Positions 8,552-18,287 are shown, numbered from the stretch's first letter. The stretch is DNA of 64,000 bases from Gracilibacillus halophilus YIM-C55.5 (GCF_000359605.1 NZ_APML01000019.1:186001-250000), one strand, 5' to 3'. Notes: generated by a model not told the origin, from the letters alone. A program made the numbers and translations.

Positions 8552-9859
8552 TTATTTCCCTCGATTTTGTTTTATTTGTTTTTTCATTTGATCTTTTTGC
8601 TTTTTCATTCTCTTTTTATAACCAGGTTTGACCTTTTTAGGCTTACGAACTTTCTTCCAAGCTTGTTTTTCAACATCTGTTTCTTGATTCACTCGCTTTT
8701 GGCGAGCGTGTAATGGTTTAATTTCTTTCCATTCACCCTTTACAATATCATAATAATCAAATTGTAAACCTTTTTTCTCTAATTTATCAACTAATTTCGT
8801 GTCATCGTCCGTGTATAAGCTAATGGCGGTCCCTTCCAAGCCTGCTCTCGCTGTTCTACCTACACGATGGACATAAAAATCTTCTTCTTTGGGCATCTCT
8901 GCATTAATGACATGACTGACACCTTGAATATCAATACCGCGAGAAGCTAAATCGGTTGCCACAATATACTGATACCGTAAGTCTTGAATCTCTTTTAATA
9001 CCCTTTTCCGCTCACGTTGGTTCAATCCACCGTGAATCAATCCAACATTTAGTCCTTTTTCAATCAGTACGTCATGGAGCTGATTCGCATGCTCTTTACC
9101 ATTCGTAAAGATAATCGCTAAATAGGGGTTAATCACTTCAGAAATACGTCCGATCACTTCTCCATGCGTACGATGCCTTAATGGGATCAATCGATGCTCC
9201 ATTGTTTTTGGTGTAAATTGATCGTCGATTTTTACATAAGTAGGCTGTTCAAAATACTTACGTAAAAATGGTTGTAATTGCTCAGGTATGGTCGCCGAAA
9301 ATAAAAGGGTCTGTAAACCTGGATCAGTTCGAAGAAGAATTTGATCAATCTCTTCGATCAATCCGAGTTCGACCATTAAATCAGCCTCATCAATAACAAA
9401 AGCTTTAGTTGAATAGATATCCAATACTTTCTCTTCAACCAGATCGCGTAAACGTCCCGGTGTAGCTACAATAATTTGTGGTGTCTCTTGAAGTTTTTCA
9501 ATCATTCGTTTTTTATCCGTGCCACCAATGACGAGCTTTGCTTTGATGGTTTCTTGTTTTCCAGCATAATTGATCATTTTCTTGATTTCATCAAACACTT
9601 GCATCGCTAATTCACGAGTAGGCATTGTCACAATCATTTGGACTTGCTTAATATTTTCGTCCAGTTGACTACATAACGGTAATAAATAAGCATGTGTTTT
9701 CCCAGAACCAGTTTCTGATTGTCCAATAATGCTTTTCCCTTCGATCGCTTGTGGGATGACTTTTTCTTGTATTGGTGTCGGTTGCTGAAAATGCAATTGC
9801 TTAATGACCGAATCGATCCATTCAGGAAAATCGTATCTGTTAAATGATGGTTGCGTCAT
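8552..9859 (-). CDS. cshB: DEAD-box RNA helicase CshB
   Basis: ATP-dependent RNA helicase linked to cold growth and ribosome or RNA turnover in B. subtilis. 435 residues with motif I SETGSGKT (about 52), DEAD as VIDEADLM, motif III FSATIP, motif V ATDLASRGIDI and motif VI HRVGRTARAG. A basic lysine-rich tail (about 395-435, KKPKKVKPGYKKRMKK) is typical of CshB. The start is the ATG at 9859, six bases after AAGGTG; the upstream GTG lies inside that site. It precedes nfo and is divergent from ispH. Confidence 0.93.
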   Translation of the reverse strand: MTQPSFNRYDFPEWIDSVIKQLHFQQPTPIQEKVIPQAIEGKSIIGQSETGSGKTHAYLLPLCSQLDENIKQVQMIVTMPTRELAMQVFDEIKKMINYAGKQETIKAKLVIGGTDKKRMIEKLQETPQIIVATPGRLRDLVEEKVLDIYSTKAFVIDEADLMVELGLIEEIDQILLRTDPGLQTLLFSATIPEQLQPFLRKYFEQPTYVKIDDQFTPKTMEHRLIPLRHRTHGEVIGRISEVINPYLAIIFTNGKEHANQLHDVLIEKGLNVGLIHGGLNQRERKRVLKEIQDLRYQYIVATDLASRGIDIQGVSHVINAEMPKEEDFYVHRVGRTARAGLEGTAISLYTDDDTKLVDKLEKKGLQFDYYDIVKGEWKEIKPLHARQKRVNQETDVEKQAWKKVRKPKKVKPGYKKRMKKQKDQMKKQIKQNRGK

Positions 9860-9903
9860 CTTGATCACCTTCTATTCTACATTTATATTTTTATCGAATT
9901 ATT

Positions 9904-9932
9904 TTGTCAATTGAGCCAATACCCTTTATAAT
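9904..9932 (+). promoter_or_regulatory. Sigma-A promoter of ispH
   Basis: TTGTCA, a 17-base spacer, TATAAT, about 80 bases upstream of the ispH start. Confidence 0.8.
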
Positions 9933-10010
9933 AAAAGTATTGGACATTAAATCCACAATTATTTTATATTTTACTTGATCCATTCAAGAAAGTACAGAGG
10001 GGGAACCAGA

Positions 10011-10958
10011 ATGGAAGTCATAAAAATTGCACCGAGGGGTTATTGTTACGGTGTAGTCGATGCAATGGTCATCGCTCAAAATGCGATTAAAGATCCTAAT
10101 CTGCCTCGTCCGATTTATATATTAGGTATGATTGTTCATAACTCACATGTAACTGAAGCGTTCGAAGAGCAAGGCGTATATACATTGGATGGTAAAGACC
10201 GAGCTGCCTTGTTAGATGACATTGATGATGGGACAGTGATTTTTACCGCTCATGGTGTCTCTCCAGAAGTGAAACAAAAAGCAGAAGCCAAAGGGTTAAC
10301 TGTATTAGATGCCACTTGTCCAGATGTAACTAGAACACATGACTTAATTAGGGAAAAAGTGAAAAATGGATATGAAATTGTCTATATCGGCAAGAAAGGC
10401 CACCCAGAACCTGAAGGAGCAGTTGGTGTTGCGCCGAATGAAGTTCATTTAATTCAAACCGAAGATGAAGTCGATGATTTACACATCGAAAGTGACAAAG
10501 TTTTAGTGACGAATCAAACGACGATGAGCCAATGGGATGTTTATGATGTCATGCAAAAAGTAAAAGAAAAATATCCGCAAACCGAAATGGAGCAAGAAAT
10601 TTGTATGGCGACACAAGTGAGACAAGAAGCGGTAGCTGAGCAAGCGAAAGATGCAGATCTCACATTAGTTGTCGGTGATCCACGTAGTAATAACTCTAAT
10701 CGACTCGCACAGGTTTCAAAAGAAAAGGCGGGAACTGAAGCTTATCGTATAGCTGATGTGTCTGAGATCCAGTACCAATGGCTAGAAGGTATCGATACGG
10801 TTGCCGTAACAGCAGGTGCTTCTACTCCCACACCGATTGCCAAAGAAGTCATCCGTTTTATTGAAAAATATGATATGGAAGATCAATCCACATGGGACCG
10901 GAGTTCAAAAGTTGATCAAAATAAGATTCTTCCGAAAGTCAAAGTAAAGGCAAAGTAA
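10011..10958 (+). CDS. ispH: 4-hydroxy-3-methylbut-2-enyl diphosphate reductase
   Basis: Last step of the MEP pathway: HMBPP to IPP and DMAPP, using a [4Fe-4S] cluster. 315 residues. The three cluster cysteines are in GYCYGV (Cys12), DATCPDVT (about 105) and EICMATQ (about 198). HGVSPEV and TAGASTPTP are further family motifs. The ATG at 10011 follows GAGGGGG and matches the usual MEVIKI N-terminus, so the longer upstream frame is rejected. A sigma-A promoter and a terminator flank it, so it is monocistronic. Confidence 0.97.
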   Translation: MEVIKIAPRGYCYGVVDAMVIAQNAIKDPNLPRPIYILGMIVHNSHVTEAFEEQGVYTLDGKDRAALLDDIDDGTVIFTAHGVSPEVKQKAEAKGLTVLDATCPDVTRTHDLIREKVKNGYEIVYIGKKGHPEPEGAVGVAPNEVHLIQTEDEVDDLHIESDKVLVTNQTTMSQWDVYDVMQKVKEKYPQTEMEQEICMATQVRQEAVAEQAKDADLTLVVGDPRSNNSNRLAQVSKEKAGTEAYRIADVSEIQYQWLEGIDTVAVTAGASTPTPIAKEVIRFIEKYDMEDQSTWDRSSKVDQNKILPKVKVKAK

Positions 10959-10995
10959 AAAATGAGGTTGAGACGAAAGAATAGTAGTGATCTAT

Positions 10996-11047
10996 ACCCG
11001 AATGTTCGCTGATTTCGATTTTAGCTAGCATTCGGGTTTATTTTTGC
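10996..11047 (+). terminator. Terminator of ispH
   Basis: ACCCGAATG ... CATTCGGGT stem followed by TTATTTTT. The upstream spacer (10965-10990) begins GAGGTTGAGACGAAAG, a string that resembles dispersed intergenic elements of Firmicutes. Confidence 0.82.
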
Positions 11048-11074
11048 AACAACGAATTTCCTTTTGCACCAAAC

Positions 11075-12193
11075 CTATTGAAAACGGAATGGCTCTGTCG
11101 ATTGTTCTGAAACGATCACTTCTGTCTCACCAAGTTTATCCTTATGTTTGTCAAAAAAGGCTTGAACGCCTTGTTTCATTACTTTTTCTACATGATGGCC
11201 AGGGTCAATAAGATGTATCCCTGCTTCTTCTGCATCCTGTGCTTCATGGAATGTAAGATCTCCTGTGATATACACATCTGCCCCCGCTTCAGCTGCTTGA
11301 CTGATAAATCCTTTTCCACTACCACCTAATACCGCAACTGTCTCAATTGTAGCATTCGGATCACCAACGATACGTAATTGAGGAACATCAAGTACTTCTT
11401 TGACAAAGTTCGCGTATTCTCTTAGTGTCATGGATTGATGAACGCGACCTATACGACCTAAGCCAATGGATTCACCCTCAATCGCCAGTGGGAACAAATC
11501 ATAAGCCATTTCTTCATATGGATGTGCTTGTTCAGCCGCTTGTAACACCGTCGTTTGTTCTGAGTGTTTGATCACTGTCTCCATCCGATACTCTTCCACT
11601 TCCTCTATCTCACCTTGCTGACCGACATATGGATTCGTACCTTCTAGTGGCTGAAATGCACCTGTACCTGATGTTCGGAATGTACAATGACTGTAGTCTC
11701 CAATATGTCCAGCTCCGGCATCCCCAACAGCTTTCGTCAGCTGATTGACATGCGTTTGTGGTACATAAATTACTAGTTTCAATAGTTGTTCAGTGTTTGT
11801 AGGTACTAACACATGACAATCGGTTAATTGAAGTCGATCTATGAGCATATCATTTACGCCGCCTTGTACAACATCTAAATTCGTATGTGCTGCGTATACA
11901 CTTATATCATGACGGATTAATTTCTCCACTATTTTTCCTTTTGGCGAGGAAAGATCAAGTTGTTGGAGCTTTTGGAAAAAGAGAGGGTGATGACTAATGA
12001 TGAAATCCACTTCCTTCTCAATCGCTTCATCAACTACTGATTCCACAACATCAAGCGTAATCATAATCTTTCGTACCGTTTGCTCCTCCTTACCTACTTG
12101 AAGACCAACATTATCCCATGATTCAGCAACTTGTTGGGGTACCCATCTTTCAAATAATTGAATCACATCTTTTACTGTTACCAACTTGTTCAT
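11075..12193 (-). CDS. yqfO: Nif3-like dinuclear metal protein YqfO
   Basis: 372-residue NIF3 family protein (GTP cyclohydrolase 1 type 2 homolog). The N-terminal NIF3 half has the metal-binding motif ISHHPLFF (about 66-73). An inserted PII/CutA-like domain spans about 130-235, and the C-terminal half supplies further ligands (GGSGKGFI, YITGDLTFHEAQDA, DPGHHVEK). The exact reaction is uncertain in the family. Its ATG overlaps the trmK stop as TGATG, so the pair is translationally coupled. Confidence 0.9.
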   Translation of the reverse strand: MNKLVTVKDVIQLFERWVPQQVAESWDNVGLQVGKEEQTVRKIMITLDVVESVVDEAIEKEVDFIISHHPLFFQKLQQLDLSSPKGKIVEKLIRHDISVYAAHTNLDVVQGGVNDMLIDRLQLTDCHVLVPTNTEQLLKLVIYVPQTHVNQLTKAVGDAGAGHIGDYSHCTFRTSGTGAFQPLEGTNPYVGQQGEIEEVEEYRMETVIKHSEQTTVLQAAEQAHPYEEMAYDLFPLAIEGESIGLGRIGRVHQSMTLREYANFVKEVLDVPQLRIVGDPNATIETVAVLGGSGKGFISQAAEAGADVYITGDLTFHEAQDAEEAGIHLIDPGHHVEKVMKQGVQAFFDKHKDKLGETEVIVSEQSTEPFRFQ

Positions 12194-12891
12194 CAATCAA
12201 CAACCTCCTTGATCCATTGTATTTCTTGATCGATTTGCTGAATTTTATCGAATGGCTTTGTTTTCGCTCGTTCCATTTGTTTTCGTATGTAACATAACTT
12301 TTCTAGTTCCTGTTTCCACTTGCGAATAAAAACATCACTTGATGCTTGTAATAAGTAGGGACCAAAGTAAAAATACTTTTCTCTTTTGAATCGATCATCT
12401 GGATAAGGCTGCTCACTTCTAGCAGCATGCGCCACTAAAATTTCATAAATATACCCGTCTTCTTCAATAATAACTTCATCTGTTAACGCATAATCATGAT
12501 CGAATAACCATTGTCTTAATAGATTTGCATCAATATTCGGTTGTAAAATTAACTGATCGATTGTCTTTAATTTCGTTTTTCCTTTTTCTAGTATCTCTCG
12601 AATTAATTTTCCACCCATACCGGCGATCGTCACTTGTCTTACCTCGCCAGCAACGATAACATCTAAACCGTTACCATGACGAACATCAATACGATGAGTT
12701 AATTCTGCTTCATGTACCGATTCCTTCGCTCGTTGAAAGGGACCTTGATTAACTTCACCGGCAATCGCTCTTGCATGAAGGTTTTGTTGGCATATGTAGA
12801 TCGGTAAATACGCATGATCTGAACCAATATCAACCATTCGAATGGGATCATCTAAAAAATGTGCAATTTTCCTTAACCGATTTGAAAGCAT
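12193..12891 (-). CDS. trmK: tRNA (adenine-22-N1)-methyltransferase
   Basis: 232-residue SAM-dependent enzyme that makes m1A22 in bacterial tRNAs. A Rossmann fold shows the SAM site DIGSDHAYLPIY (about 22-33), the acidic residue in AGEVNQGP, and the catalytic-region AGMGGKLI and ILQPNID. The ATG at 12891 matches the family N-terminus (LSNRLRKIAHFL) and follows GAGAGG; an upstream in-frame extension has no support. Coupled to yqfO. Confidence 0.95.
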   Translation of the reverse strand: MLSNRLRKIAHFLDDPIRMVDIGSDHAYLPIYICQQNLHARAIAGEVNQGPFQRAKESVHEAELTHRIDVRHGNGLDVIVAGEVRQVTIAGMGGKLIREILEKGKTKLKTIDQLILQPNIDANLLRQWLFDHDYALTDEVIIEEDGYIYEILVAHAARSEQPYPDDRFKREKYFYFGPYLLQASSDVFIRKWKQELEKLCYIRKQMERAKTKPFDKIQQIDQEIQWIKEVVD

Positions 12892-12956
12892 GATAGCAAT
12901 CCTCTCTTTGTTATAAAAAAGCATTAACTTGTATTAATTCATTACTCTCCTATGTG

Positions 12957-12990
12957 AAAAAGCCTTCTGCGAAAAACAGAAAGCTTTTGT
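12957..12990 (-). terminator. Terminator of cccA
   Basis: A hairpin with arms AAAGCTTTCTG and CAGAAGGCTTT and one mismatch, followed by T's on the minus strand, between cccA and trmK. Confidence 0.78.
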
Positions 12991-12995
12991 TAATC

Positions 12996-13349
12996 TTATT
13001 TCTTTTCAGCTAGCCACTTAGATAACACTTCAGCTTCTCCATCTGAAACAAGGCCACCAGGCATTTGTGTACCTTGAATACCATTCATAATAATATCGTA
13101 AATTTCTTCCTGGCTATATTTGCTACCTACATCTTGTAAACTAGGGCCAGTGCCACCTTCTAAATCACCGCCGTGGCAACCAATACAGTTTTGGGCAATA
13201 GCTTCTGGATCTTGTTCGACTGTTTCTTCTTCACCACCTTCAGCGTTTTGCGCTTGTTGATGATTTAATCCATATTGTGATAAAACAATCATCGCAACAA
13301 TTCCAATAACAGCGATCATAGCAAAAGGTATAATTGGATTTTTCTTCAT
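12996..13349 (-). CDS. cccA: Membrane-anchored cytochrome c550
   Basis: 117 residues: one N-terminal membrane anchor (IIPFAMIAVIGIVAMIVLSQ, about 5-24), an acidic Glu-rich linker, then a single class I cytochrome c domain. The heme site is CIGCH (about 56-60), and the axial methionine is in QMPGG. It carries electrons on the outer face of the membrane to a cytochrome oxidase. The start is the ATG at 13349, eight bases after GGAGG. It has its own terminator and lies between trmK and sigA as in Bacillus. Confidence 0.95.
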   Translation of the reverse strand: MKKNPIIPFAMIAVIGIVAMIVLSQYGLNHQQAQNAEGGEEETVEQDPEAIAQNCIGCHGGDLEGGTGPSLQDVGSKYSQEEIYDIIMNGIQGTQMPGGLVSDGEAEVLSKWLAEKK

Positions 13350-13498
13350 TCGAGCTTCCTCCTTGTCGTCATGCATAAACTATGATTTCCCATTCGATTT
13401 TACTTATGTATTTAGAGTAAAGACCACCTTTATTTTACTGTAAATTAACGTGTAAGAAAAGGGGAACGACTTTAAAATTCACAAAATTGATATAATCT

Positions 13499-14029
13499 TT
13501 ATTGAATATAGTGAAATCCAACCATAATACACACGATGATTAAGTAAAAAATTCCATTTACTTGCAAATCTACATGTCCCTTTGTTTTTCCATAGATGAT
13601 CCAAGTTATACTATTTAGCATTAACCAGGAAAATGTCACCCAAGTCACTCCGATAAATTGCTGCAACAATATCGACGTCGTAAACAAAAATAACGTTAAG
13701 AAGACCGTGATAGCAACAAAATCATGGAGACGTTCGTCCCTACGAAACCAATACACCATGAAAAAGGCGATTCCTAGAATAATGATAGTTATAAATATTT
13801 CTAAGAAAAAGTTTTCCAATAAAAACAACGAAAAAGGGAATATTAACAATAATGCGTCTACAAAATAAAACAATAAAAAAAATGGTGTCTTACCTTTTTT
13901 CGACTTTTGTGTTTGATTTCCTTCCGTATATAATGCAAGTAAAAAATCACAGTACTGTGCAGGTAACAATTGATGTGATTTCCAATACTTTATTTCTTCA
14001 ATGATTAATTCCTTCCGCTCTTCGTCCAT
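13499..14029 (-). CDS. Uncharacterised membrane protein downstream of sigA
   Basis: 176 residues. About 45 polar N-terminal residues (EERKELIIEEIKYWKSHQLLP) are followed by about five hydrophobic helices (residues 52-175). The N-terminal helix resembles the cytoplasmic helix of small DUF1129/DUF2157-like membrane proteins, but no family is certain. The ATG at 14029 is favoured because AGAAGG precedes it by nine bases; two ATGs further upstream are possible. The sigA terminator separates it from sigA. Function unknown. Confidence 0.6.
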   Translation of the reverse strand: MDEERKELIIEEIKYWKSHQLLPAQYCDFLLALYTEGNQTQKSKKGKTPFFLLFYFVDALLLIFPFSLFLLENFFLEIFITIIILGIAFFMVYWFRRDERLHDFVAITVFLTLFLFTTSILLQQFIGVTWVTFSWLMLNSITWIIYGKTKGHVDLQVNGIFYLIIVCIMVGFHYIQ

Positions 14030-14095
14030 ATCGTTCATCCTTCTATTTTGCATTTATTATTTATATCGGCAACGAATGAAGTTGAATAAAGGAAA

Positions 14096-14127
14096 ACAAA
14101 AGAAAAGGTGCAAAAACATTGCACCTC
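14096..14127 (-). terminator. Terminator of the dnaG-sigA operon
   Basis: AGGTGCAATGTTTTTGCACCT then TTTCTTTTG on the minus strand, just after sigA. Confidence 0.88.
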
Positions 14128-14163
14128 AAATTTTCATATATTCATGATAAATCATTAAAACAT

Positions 14164-15279
14164 TTATTCTAAGAAATCTTTCAATCGTTTACTACGACTT
14201 GGATGACGTAATTTCCGCAATGCTTTGGCTTCTATTTGACGAATTCGTTCACGTGTAACACCGAATACTTTACCAACTTCTTCTAAAGTCCGCGTACGAC
14301 CATCATCCAATCCAAAACGCAAGCGAAGGACATTTTCTTCTCGATCCGTTAATGTATCTAATACATCTTCTAGTTGTTCTTTTAACAATTCATATGCCGC
14401 ATGATCAGAAGGAGAAGTCGCCTCTTGATCCTCGATAAAGTCACCTAAGTGTGAATCATCTTCTTCACCAATTGGTGTTTCTAATGATACAGGCTCTTGT
14501 GCGATTTTAAGAATTTCTCTTACTTTATCTGGGGATAAATCCATATCTTCAGCAATTTCTTCAGGTGTCGGTTCACGACCTAGGTCTTGCAACAATTGCC
14601 GTTGCACACGAATTAGCTTATTAATGGTCTCCACCATATGCACTGGAATACGGATGGTACGTGCTTGATCGGCAATGGCACGAGTAATTGCTTGGCGGAT
14701 CCACCAAGTGGCATACGTACTAAATTTAAACCCTTTACGGAAATCAAACTTTTCCACCGCTTTGATTAACCCCATATTACCTTCTTGAATCAGATCAAGA
14801 AATAGCATTCCACGACCAACATAACGCTTCGCAATACTAACAACTAAACGTAAGTTGGCTTCAGACAAACGTTTCTTCGCATATTCATCGCCTTCTTCGA
14901 TTTTTTTGGCCAAGTCAATTTCTTCAGAAGCAGAGAGTAAGTCAACACGTCCGATTTCCTTCAGATACATTCGGACAGGGTCATTTATTTTAATACCTAA
15001 CGGCACGCTCAAATCATTTAAATCAAATTCTTCTTCTTTGGATAGTTGTTGCATGGTCGGATCTTCCTCTGTGTCCCCAATCACTTCTATCCCTTGATCA
15101 CTAAGGTACTCATAGAATTCATCCATTTGTTCAGATTCTAATTCAAAACTGGACAAACGCTCGGCTACTTCTTCATATGCTAGAACACCACGTTTCTTTC
15201 CTAGTTCCAATAATTGTTCTTTTGCTTGGTCTAATGTAAGTTCTGTTTCCTTTGAACTTGATGAATTGTTATTTGTCAT
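14164..15279 (-). CDS. sigA: Major RNA polymerase sigma factor SigA (RpoD)
   Basis: 371 residues, the same length as B. subtilis SigA. A short region 1.1 is followed by region 1.2 ([13 protein letters not shown]), region 2 ([22 protein letters not shown] and [13 protein letters not shown]), region 3, and region 4.2 with the helix-turn-helix [20 protein letters not shown]. The ATG at 15279 follows GGAAGGAGGGG. It is the second gene of the dnaG-sigA operon, which here lacks yqxD. A sigma-H promoter upstream of dnaG should keep sigA expressed at the start of sporulation. Confidence 0.99.
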   Translation of the reverse strand: MTNNNSSSSKETELTLDQAKEQLLELGKKRGVLAYEEVAERLSSFELESEQMDEFYEYLSDQGIEVIGDTEEDPTMQQLSKEEEFDLNDLSVPLGIKINDPVRMYLKEIGRVDLLSASEEIDLAKKIEEGDEYAKKRLSEANLRLVVSIAKRYVGRGMLFLDLIQEGNMGLIKAVEKFDFRKGFKFSTYATWWIRQAITRAIADQARTIRIPVHMVETINKLIRVQRQLLQDLGREPTPEEIAEDMDLSPDKVREILKIAQEPVSLETPIGEEDDSHLGDFIEDQEATSPSDHAAYELLKEQLEDVLDTLTDREENVLRLRFGLDDGRTRTLEEVGKVFGVTRERIRQIEAKALRKLRHPSRSKRLKDFLE

Positions 15280-15300
15280 GAGTGCCCCTCCTTCCAAAGA

Positions 15301-17106
15301 CTAAATCAAATTTTTCAATTGCTTCTTAATCTGTATAATTTCCATCGCAATTTGTGCTGCTTTTAATGGATCAGATTTTTCAATTTGTTTTTGCTCTTTT
15401 TCCAATTGCTTAATTTTTGCGTGATCCGTCTGTTCAGCCAAAATGATACGGATATAATCATCTAATTCCCTATTTGTGATTTCCCAATCATTCTCGACCA
15501 TCGATAATTCAACTACGATTTGCTGAATATCTGCATCATCAATGTACGTTAGAAAATGGCTCGGATCTGGCTCGTTGCCTTCTTCATAATAACCATATAA
15601 GTAAGTAACGATAATTTGATGGGCTTCGATATTAAATCTTGACCCAATTTCTTCCTTCACTTTCTCAGCAATCATTTCATCTTGTAGCATATAAGCAATC
15701 AATTGTCTTTCTGCATTATGGAAGGCCTTTCGTTCAGGTAGCTTCCAGTTCGATCCATGATTAGTATGACCAAAGTTTGTGCGCTTATCAGTCATCTGCT
15801 GATTACTTTGAATTCGAGCATTCAATTCTTGCTTCAGAATATCGAGTGACAACGAAAATTCTTCAGCTAATTCTCGAATAAAATGATCTCTCTCAATTGG
15901 ACGCTCCAATTGCGCTATTTCGTCTATTACACTTTCCACATAACGAATCCGATCTCCTTCTTGTTGAAGGTTAAAATCTTTCTTATAATAACGCATAAGG
16001 AACGTCATATCCGATTCACTATGATGAATCACATTCGATACAAAGGCATTCTCTCCATATGATTGTATATAGCTATCTGGATCATACTCATGTGGCATAG
16101 CGCCGACTTTCACCGTACATCCAGTTTTTTTTAATAATTTCAACGCTTTATATGTCGCCTCTTGTCCAGCATCATCACCGTCATAACATAGTAAAACAGT
16201 ATCCACGTACCTTCTTAACATTTTTGCATGCGTTTCTGTTAAAGAGGTACCAAGTGAAGCAATTCCGTTTTTTACATTGGCTTGATATGCTGCCATTACA
16301 TCAAGTGAACCTTCAAATAAAATCGCTTCATTTTTTCGACGAATTTCACTTCTCGCTAAATCGAAATTGTAAAGCAACTTACTCTTTTGAAATAAAGAAG
16401 AATCAGAGCTATTTAAATACTTCGGCTCTTGCCCATCAATGGCGCGACCGACAAATCCAACCGTTTTACCAATATGATTTCGAATGGGAAATATTGCTCG
16501 CCCGCGAAAACGGTCATAATAATGTTCTTGGTCGTTTGTTGTTAATAGGCCAGCTTTCACCATCGTTTGTCGGTGAAAACCTTTTTTCTCAAGAAATTGG
16601 ACGACAAAATCTCTGGAATTTGGCGAATACCCGATCTGAAACTGATCAATCGTTTCATCTGTGAAACCTCGTTGGTGCAAATATGCTAACGCTTGTTTGC
16701 CATCTTGTGAATGCCTAAGCAAATGATGATAAAGTTTTGTTAACCATTGATGAGCTTCTAAGATGGCCTGATCTTCAGATGAATGGTTTGACGATGTATC
16801 TTGAAAATCTTGTGGTATAGGTTTTCCGGCTTTTTCTGCTAAATAAGCCATCGTTTGTTGAAACGTAAACCCTTCGATTTCCATCATAAAGGTGATCGCA
16901 TTCCCACCTTTTCCACAACCAAAGCAATGAAAAATCTGTTTGTCTTGATTGACGGAAAAAGATGGTGTATTTTCTGAATGAAAGGGACATAGACCAAAGA
17001 AGTTTCGGCCTTGTTTTTTTAGTTGCACATATTCTCCCACAATATCTACAATGTCATTCGATTGACGTATGGCTTCCACTTCCTGATTTGCTACACGTTC
17101 TGTCAA
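15301..17106 (-). CDS. dnaG: DNA primase
   Basis: Synthesises RNA primers at the replication fork. 601 residues: N-terminal CHC2 zinc finger (CPFH ... CFGCG, about 37-62), RNA polymerase core with TOPRIM (EGSLDVMAAY, CYDGDDAGQ), and a helical DnaB-binding tail. The start is called as TTG at 17106: a GGTGAT site precedes it, and the resulting MTERVANQEVEAIRQ aligns residue for residue with the B. subtilis N-terminus. Upstream TTG and GTG codons would add four residues. The gap to sigA is only 21 bases. Confidence 0.97.
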   Translation of the reverse strand: MTERVANQEVEAIRQSNDIVDIVGEYVQLKKQGRNFFGLCPFHSENTPSFSVNQDKQIFHCFGCGKGGNAITFMMEIEGFTFQQTMAYLAEKAGKPIPQDFQDTSSNHSSEDQAILEAHQWLTKLYHHLLRHSQDGKQALAYLHQRGFTDETIDQFQIGYSPNSRDFVVQFLEKKGFHRQTMVKAGLLTTNDQEHYYDRFRGRAIFPIRNHIGKTVGFVGRAIDGQEPKYLNSSDSSLFQKSKLLYNFDLARSEIRRKNEAILFEGSLDVMAAYQANVKNGIASLGTSLTETHAKMLRRYVDTVLLCYDGDDAGQEATYKALKLLKKTGCTVKVGAMPHEYDPDSYIQSYGENAFVSNVIHHSESDMTFLMRYYKKDFNLQQEGDRIRYVESVIDEIAQLERPIERDHFIRELAEEFSLSLDILKQELNARIQSNQQMTDKRTNFGHTNHGSNWKLPERKAFHNAERQLIAYMLQDEMIAEKVKEEIGSRFNIEAHQIIVTYLYGYYEEGNEPDPSHFLTYIDDADIQQIVVELSMVENDWEITNRELDDYIRIILAEQTDHAKIKQLEKEQKQIEKSDPLKAAQIAMEIIQIKKQLKNLI

Positions 17107-17260
17107 TCTTATCACCAAATTTCTAATACTTCAGTCTTCAAACATCATCTTTTATACACAGAAGTACAAAATAAACATTTCGTTCTATTTATATCGTACC
17201 TCTTTATGTTTTCATTTAAACCTCAAGGCCTATCCATGCATAAACAATTAAATCAAAAAC

Positions 17261-17282
17261 TGTCGAAAAGTCTTTTTCGACA
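17261..17282 (-). promoter_or_regulatory. Inverted Spo0A boxes in the dnaG leader
   Basis: TGTCGAAAA gtct TTTTCGACA is a perfect 9-bp inverted repeat whose arms each contain the Spo0A-box consensus TGTCGAA. It starts right after the predicted start point of the sigma-H promoter at 17291-17319. Spo0A~P bound here could repress that promoter, or activate a second start whose -35 region would be TCGACA. Sequence match only. Confidence 0.6.
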
Positions 17283-17290
17283 TACTTAAA

Positions 17291-17319
17291 TAATTCTACA
17301 AATATATGCAAAATCCTTC
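17291..17319 (-). promoter_or_regulatory. Sigma-H promoter of dnaG-sigA
   Basis: GAAGGATTT, an 11-base spacer, then GTAGAATTA on the minus strand. This fits the Bacillus sigma-H consensus RnAGGAWWW-N11/12-RnnGAATWW at every defined position. B. subtilis also drives sigA from a sigma-H promoter early in sporulation. Confidence 0.78.
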
Positions 17320-17426
17320 TTTTCTTTTTAAGAATTCACTTATTTTATGAAAATATACATCGCATACAGTATTTTTCGCAAATATTAATTATAATATAAA
17401 AAAATTTTCTTTCCAACCAATTTGCA

Positions 17427-18266
17427 TTATAAATTTTCTTTTTCCTGATCGATACTCCAGTATGGCTGGTTTACCATGTTCAAGATAATATTTGCCGTTT
17501 CTTCAACTGCTTTATGAGATACGTCGATCACAGGACAATTCAATTGTTCCATTACTTTGTCGAAATGTGCCAACTCATCGTAGATTCGATCTATATTTGC
17601 ATAACTGGCGCGATTGTCTAATCCTAATGTTTTTAAGCGTTCCTTACGAATGCCATTTAATTTTTCTGGGCTGATCCGTAAACCGATACATTTTTGACTA
17701 GGAATGTGAAACAAATCTTTCGGCGCATCGATCTCAGGCGCAATCGGTACATTGGCCACTTTGTATTGTTTATGCGCTAAATATTGAGATAATGGTGTCT
17801 TCGAAGTACGTGAAACACCAATTAATACAATGTCAGCTTGCGTTACTCCTCTTGGATCTCTTCCATCATCAAATCGGACGGCAAATTCAATTGCTTCAAT
17901 CCGTCGAAAATAATCTTCATCTAATTGGTGAATCAAGCCTGGTTGTTGTTTCGGTTGTTTACGAAAAGTTCGTTGCATCGTTTCCAACATGGGGCCCATA
18001 ATATCGACACATTCCACTTCTTTCTCTTGGGCTTCCTTGATAAGAAAATGACGCAACTCAGGGTTAACGAGTGTAAATCCAACAAATGCACCGGTCTGTT
18101 TTGCGTGGTAAATGGTTCCACGCAAAACCTCAGTGTTTTCAACATATGGAATGCGATATAATTCATACGCATGCTCTTCCATAAACTGGCTTAAACCGGC
18201 TTTAACAACTAACTCCGCTGTCTCACCAACTGAATCAGACACGACGTAGACAATTCTTTTATCCAT
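17427..18266 (-). CDS. yqfL: Pyruvate, phosphate dikinase regulatory protein
   Basis: 279-residue DUF299/PSRP family protein. The family comprises ADP-dependent kinase/phosphorylases that switch PPDK or PEP synthase off and on by threonine phosphorylation. The P-loop GVSRTSKTPLS lies at about residues 150-160, and the N-terminus VYVVSDSVGETAE is characteristic. In B. subtilis the gene follows ccpN; here ccpN is missing and yqfL comes directly after glyS (21-base gap), perhaps in the glyQS transcript. The AGGAGG site is 12 bases from the ATG, rather far. No PPDK gene is in the window. Confidence 0.92.
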   Translation of the reverse strand: MDKRIVYVVSDSVGETAELVVKAGLSQFMEEHAYELYRIPYVENTEVLRGTIYHAKQTGAFVGFTLVNPELRHFLIKEAQEKEVECVDIMGPMLETMQRTFRKQPKQQPGLIHQLDEDYFRRIEAIEFAVRFDDGRDPRGVTQADIVLIGVSRTSKTPLSQYLAHKQYKVANVPIAPEIDAPKDLFHIPSQKCIGLRISPEKLNGIRKERLKTLGLDNRASYANIDRIYDELAHFDKVMEQLNCPVIDVSHKAVEETANIILNMVNQPYWSIDQEKENL

Positions 18267-18287
18267 TGCTGCCTGTTTCCTCCTGCC

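Noticed and set aside
16152-16664. 170-codon open frame opposite dnaG
   Set aside because: Antisense to a conserved enzyme, no ribosome site, no recognisable domain.
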